NCBI RefSeq assembly: GCF_002209355.2
Contig: NZ_CP106855.1
Location: 806,001 to 870,000, forward strand
DNA length: 64,000 bases
Source of the DNA: Bdellovibrio sp. SKB1291214
Lineage (GTDB): Bacteria > Bdellovibrionota > Bdellovibrionia > Bdellovibrionales > Bdellovibrionaceae
Direction of reading: 5' to 3'
Under the pieces are notes generated by a model that saw only the letters and a program-made list of their open reading frames with translations, was not told where the DNA came from and searched no databases. This document shows, piece by piece, positions 1-8,139 of this stretch. How positions within the stretch are numbered: position 1 is the first letter of the stretch; the number at the start of each line of letters is the position of its first letter. A program made the translations under genes and the position numbers.

Positions 1-325
1 AGTGACGAATCGGCAAGACCAGCACATGACCACTGTTATAAGGAAACTTGTTCAGAACAACCATCGCGTGTTTGGATTTGTAGACACACAATGTATCGAA
101 AGAAATATCATGTTTAGCAGCGTTACAGAAAACGCATCCCTCTGGTTTAATCAACTTACGCACGTATTTCATGCGGTCCGGACGGAACAAAACATCACGC
201 TCCATCGGCCAGACATTCTGATTAATACAAACCACTGCCTTTTCAGCCGAAGCCGATTTTTTAACCGACTTTTTCGCAGCTGACTTTTTAACAGTGGTTT
301 TTTTGGATGCTTTCTTTTTCGCCAT
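1..325 (-). CDS. HIT family hydrolase/phosphorylase, partial (3' end outside window)
   Basis: About 108 N-terminal residues are visible; the gene runs off the left edge. After a lysine-rich tail of about 27 residues (MAKKKASKK..., KKSAAKK) comes a HIT-family core: WPMERDVLFRP, then GCVFC (a CxxC-like element often seen in this family) and NKFPYNSGHVLVLPIRH, matching the Y-x-N-x-GH-hydrophobic-P-x-R-H block of Ap4A hydrolase/phosphorylase-type HIT proteins. The catalytic HxHxH triad would lie beyond the edge. The start is ATG at 325, with GGGAG six bases upstream and only 3 bases after the sppA stop, so it is the last visible gene of an sppA-HIT operon. HIT proteins cleave nucleoside phosphates; the exact substrate cannot be told. 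The basic tail is not usual for the family. Confidence 0.85.
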   Translation of the reverse strand, partial: MAKKKASKKTTVKKSAAKKSVKKSASAEKAVVCINQNVWPMERDVLFRPDRMKYVRKLIKPEGCVFCNAAKHDISFDTLCVYKSKHAMVVLNKFPYNSGHVLVLPIRH

Positions 326-328
326 CAA

Positions 329-1327
329 CTACTCCCAGTAGCCTGGCATCATGTACAGCGGCTGATTCAAGTATTTTGCGCGAAGCAAATACTTCACAGC
401 CCCCTCTACATTCACACCCGGCGTGATACCCGCCGCAACTGCAGCCTTCCCTTTAAGAAGATCTGCGTATTCAGCCAACGAATTCAAATCGTCTTCTGAA
501 TCTTTATCGCCGAAATCAAAAATGCTCATTTTCTTTTTAGGTACTTCGAAAACGTCGTAATCTTTTTTATCAAGTTTTGCCATCTCTGCCGCCAATTTGA
601 TGGCATCATCTAAGAAACCCTCTTGGTCGGCGAAACCTGTTTTAACTGCGAAGGCACCTGTGAACACACGACCATCTGCATACTCAGAAACGACTTCGTC
701 TTTAAGCTTACGCTCTTTCGCCACTGTTCCTTTGAACTGTGCATAGACCTCGTTGATCATGTTTTGGAAAAGTTCTTTTTCATCCGCGCGCATACCGCGG
801 TATTCAGCGCCAGAGTCTTTGAATTTTCCAGACGTGATTGAATAGCGAGAAACCTTGGCCCAATCGTAAAGCTTTTCAAGATTCGCGAATTCCATGATCA
901 CACCGATGGAGCCCACCAAAGCACCTGGAGCCACGACAATTTTATCGCAAGCCACTGCAGAGTAGTAAGCGCCAGAAGCCATCACACCCGTCGTTACACA
1001 AACGATTGGTTTTTTAAGTTCTTCACGAACCTTCTTAATATGGTGATAAATCTCTTGAGACGGACCAACGGATCCACCTGGGGAGTTGATGTTAATCACG
1101 ATCGCTTTAACTTTATTGTCTTCAGAATACTTCTTAAGATTTTTTAGAAAGCGCTTACCGTTTAAGATCACGCCGTTCATCTCAAGTTGAAGAATCGTGT
1201 TTTTAGCAGTCAGCTTTTTTTCTTGCTCGCCAAACATACCGGAGCCGGCTTTTAGAACCGCACCGATACCGATAAATACTAAAATAATAATGATGAGTTT
1301 TTTGAAGAAACCTGACTTCTGCGCCAC
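329..1327 (-). CDS. sppA: Signal peptide peptidase SppA-type S49 serine protease
   Basis: A 332-residue membrane-anchored protease of family S49, which degrades cleaved signal peptides in the inner membrane. It has one N-terminal membrane helix (about residues 9-26), then a single ClpP-like domain as in short (archaeal/Bacillus type) SppA. NINSPGGSV forms the oxyanion region, MASGAYYSAV holds the nucleophile serine, and the lysine in SGKFKDSG fits the general base of the Ser-Lys dyad. The start is GTG at 1327, with AGGAG eight bases upstream. It lies downstream of rpsA, whose terminator-like hairpin ends about 20 bases before the GTG, so transcription must either read through that hairpin or start above it. 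The function is sure; the mode of expression is open. Confidence 0.93.
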   Translation of the reverse strand: MAQKSGFFKKLIIIILVFIGIGAVLKAGSGMFGEQEKKLTAKNTILQLEMNGVILNGKRFLKNLKKYSEDNKVKAIVININSPGGSVGPSQEIYHHIKKVREELKKPIVCVTTGVMASGAYYSAVACDKIVVAPGALVGSIGVIMEFANLEKLYDWAKVSRYSITSGKFKDSGAEYRGMRADEKELFQNMINEVYAQFKGTVAKERKLKDEVVSEYADGRVFTGAFAVKTGFADQEGFLDDAIKLAAEMAKLDKKDYDVFEVPKKKMSIFDFGDKDSEDDLNSLAEYADLLKGKAAVAAGITPGVNVEGAVKYLLRAKYLNQPLYMMPGYWE

Positions 1328-1351
1328 GCTGCTGACTCCTGCTGAAATAAA

Positions 1352-1382
1352 AAAAGGGGAACCTTGATAGGCTCCCCTTTTT
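1352..1382 (-). terminator. Rho-independent terminator of rpsA / possible attenuator of sppA
   Basis: On the minus strand GGGGAGCC-TATCAA-GGTTCCCC forms an 8-bp stem (one G-U pair) followed by seven T. It lies 90 bases after the rpsA stop and directly before the sppA ribosome site. The plus-strand version has an A-C mismatch, so the minus reading is favoured. Confidence 0.8.
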
Positions 1383-1417
1383 CGACATTTCAGTCAATTA
1401 CGCCAAGCGTCTGATTC

Positions 1418-1465
1418 ACTCCGGCTCGCGCCGGAGTAGCTACACACTCCGACTCGCGTCGGATT
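1418..1465. repeat. Tandem pair of REP-like palindromes
   Basis: Two 20-bp near-identical palindromes 8 bases apart: ACTCCGGC-TCGC-GCCGGAGT (1418-1437, perfect) and ACTCCGAC-TCGC-GTCGGATT (1446-1465, one mismatch). Changes in one arm are matched in the other (GGC/GCC against GAC/GTC), as expected if the RNA or DNA hairpin is kept. They sit in the rpsA-sppA gap between the rpsA stop and its terminator. A related copy is seen at 22713-22731. Confidence 0.75.
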
Positions 1466-1472
1466 AGGCATA

Positions 1473-3275
1473 CTATTGCTTGCCGTCAGTCTTCATGTTT
1501 TTCAACTGGTCAGCGAACAAGTCACCGAAAGTTGATTTAGAAGTTGCTGTTGCTTTCTTAACATAGTCATCAACGTCAGCTTTTGACTCACGAAGTTTAA
1601 CTAGTTTTGCAGACAAACCGATCTTACGAGCGTCTTTGTCGATAGAGATAACTTCAGCTTTTACAGATTGACCCGGTTTAATGAAGTCTTCAACTGTGTT
1701 GATTTTATCAGTTGTTAGTTCAGAAATGTGGATCAAACCTTCGATATCAGACTCAAGCTCAACGAAAGCACCAAAATCAGCTGTTTTAGTTACTTTAACG
1801 TCGTGTTGTGTACCGATAGCGTATTTGTTTTCGATGTTAGCCCAAGGGTCAGACTCAAGTTGTTTGATGCCCAAAGAGAATCTTTCGTTCTCGATGTCTA
1901 CACCTAGAACAACGGCGCGTACTTTAGCACCTTTAGCGAACATTTCGCTTGGGTGGTTAACACGTTTAGTCCAAGAGAAGTCAGAGATGTGAACTAGGCC
2001 GTCAATACCTTCTTCGATGCCGATGAAGATACCGAAGTCAGTAACAGATTTAACTTCACCTTCGATGATTGTACCTGGAGCGTAAGACTCTTTAAGTTCA
2101 ATCCATGGGTTTTGTTGAAGCTGTTTCATGCCCAAAGAAATGCGGCGGTTTTCAGTGTCAACTTCAAGAACTACTACTTCTACTTCGTCACCAACGTTAA
2201 CGATTTGAGAAGGGTGTTTTACACGTTTAGTCCAAGACATTTCAGAAACGTGGATGAGGCCTTCAATGCCTTCGCCAAGTTCAATGAATGCACCGTATTC
2301 TGCCAAAGAAACAACTTTACCTTTAAGCTTAGTGCCTGCTGGGTAAGATGCTTTAACAGTTTCCCAAGGATCGTTGTGCAACTGTTTCATGCCCAAAGAT
2401 ACGCGTTCTTTTTCTTTATCATACTTAAGAACTTTAACTTGGATTTCGTCGCCAACATTCAACATTTCAGAAGGGTGTTTTACACGGCCCCATGACATGT
2501 CAGTGATGTGCAACAAACCGTCCATGCCACCAAGGTCGATGAACGCACCGTAGTCAGTGATATTTTTAACGATACCAGTAACAACAGAACCTTCTGCCAT
2601 AGTGTCAAGAGTTTGTGAACGCAAGCTGTCGCGTTCTTCTTCAAGAAGCGCACGGCGAGAAAGAACGATGTTGCCACGCTTTTTGTTGAATTTGATAACT
2701 TTGAATTTGAACTTTTTGCCCAAGTAAACGTCCATGTTGCGAACCGGACGTAGATCGATTTGAGATCCAGGCAAGAATGCTTTAACGCCGATATCAACGC
2801 TCAAGCCGCCTTTAACTTTAGCAACAACAGTACCTTCGATAACTTCTTCGTTTTCTGCTGCTTTAGAGATATCAGTCCATGCACGTAGCATGTCTGCTTT
2901 ATCTTTAGAAAGAACGATCATACCGTTTTCGTTTTCGATACGGTCGATAAGAACTTCTACTTTGTCTCCAGCTTTCACTTCACGAACACCGTCAACGATA
3001 CGGAATTCATTGATAGCGATCAAACCTTCAGACTTGTAGTTGATGTCCACTAGAACGTAGTCAGATTGTACTTCAACTACAGAACCAGTAACAACGTCGC
3101 CAACCTTGAAATCTTGCTCTTTCATGGACGCTTCGAATAGAGAATCGAATTCGCCTTTTTCAGACTTTTTTGCACCATAGATGCCAGGATTAGCAGCGAC
3201 TTTAGAATCTTCTGCATCCAAGAAAGCTAGCACTTTCTGTTTTTCAAGTTCAGCCTTGTTAAGTTGTTTTGTCAT
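1473..3275 (-). CDS. rpsA: 30S ribosomal protein S1
   Basis: A 600-residue protein with six S1 RNA-binding repeats starting near residues 57, 142, 229, 315, 402 and 489. The middle repeats carry the classic pattern YGAFI-(E/D)L-x-GL(I/L)H(I/V)(S/T)-(E/D)MSW and end with SLGMKQL. S1 binds mRNA leaders and helps the 30S subunit unfold and start on them. Six repeats and about 560-600 residues is normal for proteobacteria. ATG at 3275 is preceded by GGAGG 15 bases upstream, a long spacing. Downstream lies sppA rather than the ihfB of enterobacteria. The upstream neighbour expected from common synteny, cmk, is 5.5 kb away behind an accessory block. Confidence 0.97.
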   Translation of the reverse strand: MTKQLNKAELEKQKVLAFLDAEDSKVAANPGIYGAKKSEKGEFDSLFEASMKEQDFKVGDVVTGSVVEVQSDYVLVDINYKSEGLIAINEFRIVDGVREVKAGDKVEVLIDRIENENGMIVLSKDKADMLRAWTDISKAAENEEVIEGTVVAKVKGGLSVDIGVKAFLPGSQIDLRPVRNMDVYLGKKFKFKVIKFNKKRGNIVLSRRALLEEERDSLRSQTLDTMAEGSVVTGIVKNITDYGAFIDLGGMDGLLHITDMSWGRVKHPSEMLNVGDEIQVKVLKYDKEKERVSLGMKQLHNDPWETVKASYPAGTKLKGKVVSLAEYGAFIELGEGIEGLIHVSEMSWTKRVKHPSQIVNVGDEVEVVVLEVDTENRRISLGMKQLQQNPWIELKESYAPGTIIEGEVKSVTDFGIFIGIEEGIDGLVHISDFSWTKRVNHPSEMFAKGAKVRAVVLGVDIENERFSLGIKQLESDPWANIENKYAIGTQHDVKVTKTADFGAFVELESDIEGLIHISELTTDKINTVEDFIKPGQSVKAEVISIDKDARKIGLSAKLVKLRESKADVDDYVKKATATSKSTFGDLFADQLKNMKTDGKQ

Positions 3276-3356
3276 ATCGTTTTTTAAATACCTCCACGTA
3301 GTAAAGCCTCGAGGACCTTACCCGTACCTTTCTTCGCTCTTTGGCGAAACAATGGT

Positions 3357-3442
3357 TTAGCGAGCTAAGGGGTCGGAAGTCAAAGGTTTTACGCCCCTCG
3401 TTAGCCTTTTCAAAAGGTGTCTAAATGTAAGCTAACAGGGGC
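3357..3442. promoter_or_regulatory. Complex inverted repeats in the rpsA leader/promoter region
   Basis: Arms GCCCCTCGTTAGC (3393-3405) and GCTAACAGGGGC (3431-3442) pair over 12 bp with a one-base bulge. The loop contains another hairpin (CCTTTT-C-AAAAGG, 3405-3417). Closer to rpsA are TTAGC-GA-GCTAA (3357-3368) and a short hairpin TTCGC/GCGAA (3333-3348). A TTGACT at 3383-3378 (minus) could be a -35 box, but no good -10 box follows. Regulation of rpsA by its own leader is known in E. coli; whether this structure plays that part is inference. Confidence 0.45.
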
Positions 3443-3507
3443 ACTTGCCTCCCCCCGGTTTTCCCTGCTGAACTCAACCATATTCGATTTGAGACTAGAG
3501 GGACCTG

Positions 3508-4797
3508 ATGAAAGCTATTTTCATTGTTTTGTTCGCATGCTTAAGTGGAACTATTTGTTTCGCAGGACCCCAATATCGAGGGCACATTTCCTCGGCCCTG
3601 CGCTTTATCGAGCATTACCAAACCACGGGGGACGAGGGGTACGACCCCGGTCAATGGGTGGCCCGAGTCACCTCTTACCTCCCTAGCAACATTGGCGTTG
3701 GGAAATTTAACCATCCTTATGAGGAACCGACAGCTTTCGTCGCAGCTTCGGTCGCCAATGTTTTGGCAGAGATTTATTTTTTAGCGCCGCAATATGATTC
3801 TATTCCTCCTATGATCCGTAAAACAGTCGCGGGTTTTTCCAACTATTACTGGGATGAACTTTTTAATTTTTATCCTCCGACCATGTATCGCGGAGTTCGC
3901 GTGCGCCAACCGCGCTATATGTATTTAGCTCCACGCTTTAAGGGTTTTGCTAACATTCCGCCTGATGCTGATACGACTTCTGTTTCTTATGCGACTCTTC
4001 AATACTTGCATAAAATGAATTTTGGAGAGCACTCTTTCAAACCTCTGCCCCTTTCAGTTGTCAGTGCTTTTTCAAAGGCCCGTGATTTAAATCGTAAGCC
4101 TCATATCTATAATGCAGGACAGGGTCAGTCGAATACCGGCGCTTTTTTGACATGGTTGTGGGATGAAAATGATCCCCGCAGTCCTCGCAATTTATTTTCA
4201 CGACCCAACAACGGAACGCGCGTGCCCTTTAATCGCAATGATGTGGATTGCGTCGTCAATGCGAACGTTTTGAAATTGCTGACTCTGACAAAACAAACTG
4301 AGGGGCCGGGATATCAGGCGGCCTGCGACCACTTGAATCGCATGGCAATCAAAAAGGATTTTTTTTACTGCGGAATGTATTATCCAAGTCGTTATGTTTT
4401 ACCATTTACGATGGCGGAAATCATTCACCAAGGCGGCAGTTGCCTGGAGCCATCACGTGATAATTTGATTGCGTTTTTACTTAAGAAACAAAAGAAAAAT
4501 GGCGGATGGAAAAACAAGTACCTGACTCGCCCTGACCGAATTCAATCGACGGCTTGGGCCTTAAGTGCGCTAGCCCAATTAGGCGACCCAGAAAACCCAA
4601 CACATCGGGCGGCGGTTCGCGATGCCGCAGATTATTTGGCGGGGATGAGCACTCGTGATCGCAATGGGTTTGTGTACTGGCCAGGTGAGGTTTACTTTGC
4701 GGCGACTTTCGTGGCACGCTATCCAGTTGTTTGGCGTTCTTCTGCTTACACCACGGCAGTGGCTGCGAAAGCGTTGCTATTGGCTTCGCGTTTCTAG
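3508..4797 (+). CDS. Secreted protein with terpene-cyclase/prenyltransferase-like alpha/alpha-toroid fold
   Basis: A 429-residue protein with an N-terminal signal peptide (about 1-19, ending FAG). Repeated helical segments with aromatic and QW-like signatures (LKKQKKNGGWKNKYLTRPD, IQSTAWALSALAQLG, YTTAVAAKALLLA) resemble the alpha/alpha toroid of squalene cyclases and prenyltransferase beta subunits. Acidic spots PPDADTTS (around residue 153) and DVDCVVNANVL (around residue 246) recall cyclase motifs, but no full DxDD is seen. An exported cyclase would be odd, because terpene cyclases work at the membrane on the cytoplasmic side. More likely it reuses the fold for binding or for another hydrolase activity. 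ATG at 3508 has GAGG six bases upstream. It is transcribed divergently from rpsA. Confidence 0.75.
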   Translation: MKAIFIVLFACLSGTICFAGPQYRGHISSALRFIEHYQTTGDEGYDPGQWVARVTSYLPSNIGVGKFNHPYEEPTAFVAASVANVLAEIYFLAPQYDSIPPMIRKTVAGFSNYYWDELFNFYPPTMYRGVRVRQPRYMYLAPRFKGFANIPPDADTTSVSYATLQYLHKMNFGEHSFKPLPLSVVSAFSKARDLNRKPHIYNAGQGQSNTGAFLTWLWDENDPRSPRNLFSRPNNGTRVPFNRNDVDCVVNANVLKLLTLTKQTEGPGYQAACDHLNRMAIKKDFFYCGMYYPSRYVLPFTMAEIIHQGGSCLEPSRDNLIAFLLKKQKKNGGWKNKYLTRPDRIQSTAWALSALAQLGDPENPTHRAAVRDAADYLAGMSTRDRNGFVYWPGEVYFAATFVARYPVVWRSSAYTTAVAAKALLLASRF

Positions 4798-4814
4798 ATG
4801 TTATCTTACATAAC

Positions 4815-4844
4815 AGACGCCTGCATTTAGTCATGCCGGTGTCT
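4815..4844. other. Imperfect hairpin after the toroid gene
   Basis: AGACGCCTGCAT and ATGCCGGTGTCT pair over 11 of 12 positions (one G-U pair, one mismatch) around a 6-base loop, 18 bases past the stop. No T-run follows, so a factor-independent terminator is doubtful; it may protect the 3' end or help Rho. Confidence 0.4.
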
Positions 4845-4922
4845 ATTCAGTCCCTCCCCGTCCTTTCCAGATGTTAGCTTTAGATATTCAAACAAAAGCT
4901 AATTCACATGAAAGGATACTTT

Positions 4923-5813
4923 ATGGCTTCATTTTTCACAGTCTCGGACGGCACTAAAATATTCTATAAAGACTGGGGCAAGGGACAGCCTGTTGTGCTA
5001 TCACACGGCTGGCCTTTAACCTCTGATGCGTGGGAATCCCAAATGCTGTTTTTGTTGAATGAAGGCTATCGCGTAATTGCTCATGACCGCCGCGGTCACG
5101 GACGCTCGACGCAAACATGGGAAGGCAATCATATGGATCAATACGCCGATGATTTGGCGGAATTGATTGATCACCTAGATCTGCAAGATATCATTATCGT
5201 CGGTCACTCTACAGGTGGTGGCGAGGTCGCTCGCTATATCGGACGACACGGAACCACTCGTATCGCTAAGGCAGTCCTGGTGGGGGCTGTTCCCCCATTG
5301 ATGTTAAAAACTGCGAATAATCCAGAGGGACTTCCTCGCGAGATTTTTGACGACATTCGCAAAGGCGTTGCCGACAACCGCTCGCAGTTCTTTCAAGATC
5401 TCTCGAAAAAGTTTTACGGTTTTAACCGCATGATGAACAGGACATCTCAAGGACTGTGCGACTCATTCTGGCTGCAAGGCATGATGGGTGGAATTAAGCC
5501 CGAGTATGATTGCATTGAACAGTTCTCTGAAGTGGACTTTACGGAGGACCTTAAAAAATTCGATATTCCAACTTTGCTGATTCATGGAGATGACGACCAA
5601 ATTGTTCCTATCGTCGCGTCAGCCTTGGAGTCCGCGAAATTGATCCCCAATTCCATCCTAAAAATTTATGAAGGTGGAAATCACGGCCTTGCGCAGACTG
5701 ATTCCGAGAGATTTAACAATGACCTTATCGATTTCATCGCCCTCGAGTCTGAAATCACCTCGGGTCGCAATAAAGGTCGTCTGAGCGATCAAATAAGTTC
5801 GCAGCATCACTAG
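4923..5813 (+). CDS. Alpha/beta hydrolase, non-haem chloroperoxidase/arylesterase type
   Basis: 296 residues. The N-terminal [27 protein letters not shown], with the HGWP oxyanion motif, is typical of cofactor-free haloperoxidase-like esterases. The catalytic triad is visible: Ser in GHSTGGG (about 96), Asp in HGDDDQIVP (about 223), His in GGNHGL (about 252). The family hydrolyses esters and lactones and can make peracids; the natural substrate is unknown. There is no signal peptide, so it is cytoplasmic. I chose ATG 4923 because AAAGGA lies six bases upstream; the earlier ATG at 4908 has no such site. The C-terminus carries about 20 extra polar residues. It is monocistronic as far as can be seen. 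Confidence 0.9.
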   Translation: MASFFTVSDGTKIFYKDWGKGQPVVLSHGWPLTSDAWESQMLFLLNEGYRVIAHDRRGHGRSTQTWEGNHMDQYADDLAELIDHLDLQDIIIVGHSTGGGEVARYIGRHGTTRIAKAVLVGAVPPLMLKTANNPEGLPREIFDDIRKGVADNRSQFFQDLSKKFYGFNRMMNRTSQGLCDSFWLQGMMGGIKPEYDCIEQFSEVDFTEDLKKFDIPTLLIHGDDDQIVPIVASALESAKLIPNSILKIYEGGNHGLAQTDSERFNNDLIDFIALESEITSGRNKGRLSDQISSQHH

Positions 5814-5830
5814 CGTCTCATTTTGAGATT

Positions 5831-5863
5831 CACCGGGATGCTCACTGAGTTGACACCCCGGTG
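5831..5863. other. Hairpin after the alpha/beta hydrolase gene
   Basis: CACCGGG and CCCGGTG form a 7-bp GC-rich stem with a 19-base loop just past the stop at 5813. There is no T-run, so it is at best a weak or Rho-assisted end. Confidence 0.35.
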
Positions 5864-5986
5864 ACAATTCAGCGAAGACCTCTCAGAAGTTAATAAATGG
5901 AATGAGGGCGTAACGATCTAAGCCTTTGAAAGCACTCGATACTTTACCCATGCCAACTGTGCCTAGTCCTTGCACTACCTGTTGGT

Positions 5987-7093
5987 ATGGAAATCAATAG
6001 GCTTATCAAACGAATATTAGCAGGAACGGTTTGCATCTCTTTATTGTCGGGTTTTACCGGCAAAGAAGAATATGTAGAATTAAAAGGCATGCTAAACGGT
6101 CGCAGCTCAAGTTCATTCACTAGAGGGGATCGAAATATCCTAACGACTCTAACTCGTGGTACACGTGGTGAAATTCTTGAGACGAAAAAACTTCGTTCTG
6201 GTAGCTTTGGTATTAAAATCAAAGTGATGAACGGCAGAAGCGCTGGCAAAGAAATGTGGGTCTATCACAGAGATGGCGATTCTGATCTTGCTTTATATGA
6301 GACTATTCCAGCTGATTGGTCCACGGCTAAAACAACTCGCGATGTCGCAACAGCTCAAGCAGTATCTGCAAAACGCGATAAACCTGCAATCGAAGAAGAC
6401 GGCACCGCTAAAAAAGTCGCAAAACAAAAAGAAACAGCCCGTGGCGCGATTGACGCTATCGAGAATGCCAACAAAAAAACTAACAAACGCCCTTGCGTGG
6501 ACTGCTCAGCGGTCGCTCCCACAACGGAAGGTCGTGGCAGTTTATTAAGATCAGAAAAACGTGGTATGGCGAATGCTTGTTATAAAATCGTGAATAAACA
6601 AGGTGCGCCGACCTCCAAAGGTCAAAAGCTAATTTCTATCATGTCCAATTCTTCGAATCGCAGCGAATACCTGGCGAGCAACGCACTAGGTGGTTTCTGT
6701 CCTAAGTTCAATCAACTTTCCTCTGCCGATAAGATGATCGCATGGGCTTGGTTCTGGACAGCTTTGGGCCAAGAAGAGTCAGGATGTAAGGAAAGCTTAG
6801 TGCACCCCACACGCGTGAAAACTCGTGCCGGTTACCGCGTTATCAATGACAGACCTGGTTATGGAATTTGGACAATGGAAAAAGACAGAAGTTTGCGCCT
6901 GCGCACACGCGGTTCCGAATGCCGAGATATCTCGACTTTCGAAGGCCAAGCAAAATGTTCGATTGAGATTATGAAGGACAATCAGTTAAGCAACGGTTAC
7001 ACTGCGACTTCAGGGCCGATGTACTGGGGTCCGATCATCCGTAAAAACTCACAAATGATGCCGCACATGAAAAGGTTGAAACTATGCTTCTAA
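5987..7093 (+). CDS. Secreted protein: SH3-like domain plus lysozyme/SLT-like domain
   Basis: 368 residues. The signal peptide is at about 1-25. Residues 30-95 form an SH3-like domain (LNGRSS...RNI.TT.T.G..G...ET.K.R..GSFG.KI...WVY) nearly the same as in the protein at 17676. A polar linker with CVDC near residue 165 follows. The C-terminal half has lysozyme/transglycosylase-like features: ALGQEESGC with the candidate catalytic Glu (about 265), GYGIWTME, and YWGPI near the end, plus several cysteines that may form disulfides. It probably binds and cuts peptidoglycan in the periplasm or in prey; this is inferred from the fold. No clear ribosome site precedes ATG 5987. It overlaps the next gene by 10 bases and is surely co-transcribed with it. 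Confidence 0.8.
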   Translation: MEINRLIKRILAGTVCISLLSGFTGKEEYVELKGMLNGRSSSSFTRGDRNILTTLTRGTRGEILETKKLRSGSFGIKIKVMNGRSAGKEMWVYHRDGDSDLALYETIPADWSTAKTTRDVATAQAVSAKRDKPAIEEDGTAKKVAKQKETARGAIDAIENANKKTNKRPCVDCSAVAPTTEGRGSLLRSEKRGMANACYKIVNKQGAPTSKGQKLISIMSNSSNRSEYLASNALGGFCPKFNQLSSADKMIAWAWFWTALGQEESGCKESLVHPTRVKTRAGYRVINDRPGYGIWTMEKDRSLRLRTRGSECRDISTFEGQAKCSIEIMKDNQLSNGYTATSGPMYWGPIIRKNSQMMPHMKRLKLCF

Positions 7094-7524
7094 GATCAAA
7101 ACACTTCGCTTTTTTGATGGTATTAGCAACGACATTCACGGCCCACGCAGGATCGGTTTCTACACTAAGCTTTGGATCCTACGACTTGCAATCAGGTGAT
7201 AAAAACATCTGCAGACCTTTAGAGGTTTCTAAAAAAGATCTGCGTGAAAAAGAATTGCGTCTAGGTGGTAAAGAAAGTTTTGCTTTGGCCAACGGTCAAG
7301 ATACTCAACCATCTGATCTTGATAAAAATTGCGAATTTAAAGAAACGTCCGTGCGTAAAGATGATAAAGAAGTCACAACTTTCATTCGCACGAATGAAGA
7401 AATCTGCAAAGGCAAGAATGCAACTAAATCAATTGCGACTGCAGAAATTCGCAAGTCAGAAATCAAAATGATTTTTTCTGACGAAGCGGGAGAACTGACG
7501 ACTTGTGTTTATAAACTAAAATAA
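7084..7524 (+). CDS. Small exported protein, partner of the SH3/lysozyme-like protein
   Basis: 146 residues, unrecognised. There is a clear signal peptide (FAFLMVLATTFTAHAG). The mature part is about 123 residues, highly charged, with four cysteines (ICRPL, NCEF, ICKG, TCVY) spaced for two disulfides. It starts inside the 3' end of the upstream gene (10-base overlap), so the two are translationally coupled. Context allows a partner, chaperone or inhibitor of the lysozyme-like enzyme, but nothing in the sequence proves this. It is convergent with the next gene, 3 bases apart. Confidence 0.8.
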   Translation: MLLRSKHFAFLMVLATTFTAHAGSVSTLSFGSYDLQSGDKNICRPLEVSKKDLREKELRLGGKESFALANGQDTQPSDLDKNCEFKETSVRKDDKEVTTFIRTNEEICKGKNATKSIATAEIRKSEIKMIFSDEAGELTTCVYKLK

Positions 7525-7527
7525 AAA

Positions 7528-7926
7528 TTATCTTGTGCAAGAGGCAAGATAGATTGAACGAGGTTTGGTTCCACCGTTGAATGTCAACGTGTCTTGGGCC
7601 AGACCTTTTCCCGTTTTATAATCGATGTCCAAGGACTGTTTAGACAACACCATACCCATTTGTCGTTTCGTACTTAGCAACTGCAAACGGTGGTCATCAT
7701 TTCTTTGGATGACTTCTGCTGCATCCACTTTGATATAGATCTGTGAAGCTTTGGCATCTTGACCTTGCAGGACAATGTCCCCGAAATCCGTCAGATTCAC
7801 CGTATAAGTTTCCTGAGGCTTCATCGAGGGATTTACTGAACCTTTGCAAGTTACCACCACCTCTTTTTCAGCGTGCGCCAAAGAGCTCAGAAAAAGCAAA
7901 GCAGGGATCACGATAGTTTTGATCAT
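7528..7926 (-). CDS. Small exported hypothetical protein
   Basis: 132 residues. Signal peptide MIKTIVIPALLFLSSLAHA, then a mature domain of about 113 residues rich in beta-type segments, with two cysteines (VVTCKG near the start, LASCTR at the end) that likely form a disulfide joining the two ends. I chose ATG 7926 because GGAGG lies six bases upstream and the signal peptide begins there; longer reading to 7983 has no ribosome site. The family is not recognised. Bdellovibrio-like genomes carry many such small beta-rich exported proteins; the role is unknown. Confidence 0.8.
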   Translation of the reverse strand: MIKTIVIPALLFLSSLAHAEKEVVVTCKGSVNPSMKPQETYTVNLTDFGDIVLQGQDAKASQIYIKVDAAEVIQRNDDHRLQLLSTKRQMGMVLSKQSLDIDYKTGKGLAQDTLTFNGGTKPRSIYLASCTR

Positions 7927-8139
7927 AAACGACCTCCAAAGGACAGATGCCGTCATGGATACAAATGCTGGGCCGGTTCTCATCTCTTCCCTATTCCTTG
8001 AGAAGCCATTTTCGTGTTCTTAGAGTGAAAGAATGACAGGCCCTGACTGAAAACGGCGCATTCCTGGAACAGGGTGAGTTTCAACAATCTTTCCGGATTG
8101 TCAGCTGTGCTTTGTGGACTTCGACTTCAAAATATTGGC

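Noticed and set aside
2-283. Plus-strand frame at the left edge
   Set aside because: The minus strand encodes a HIT-family protein with the conserved YNSGH...PIRH block and a ribosome site.
1418-1465. Attachment site or IS end
   Set aside because: No integrase or transposase nearby and no target duplication; palindromes fit better as REP-like elements.
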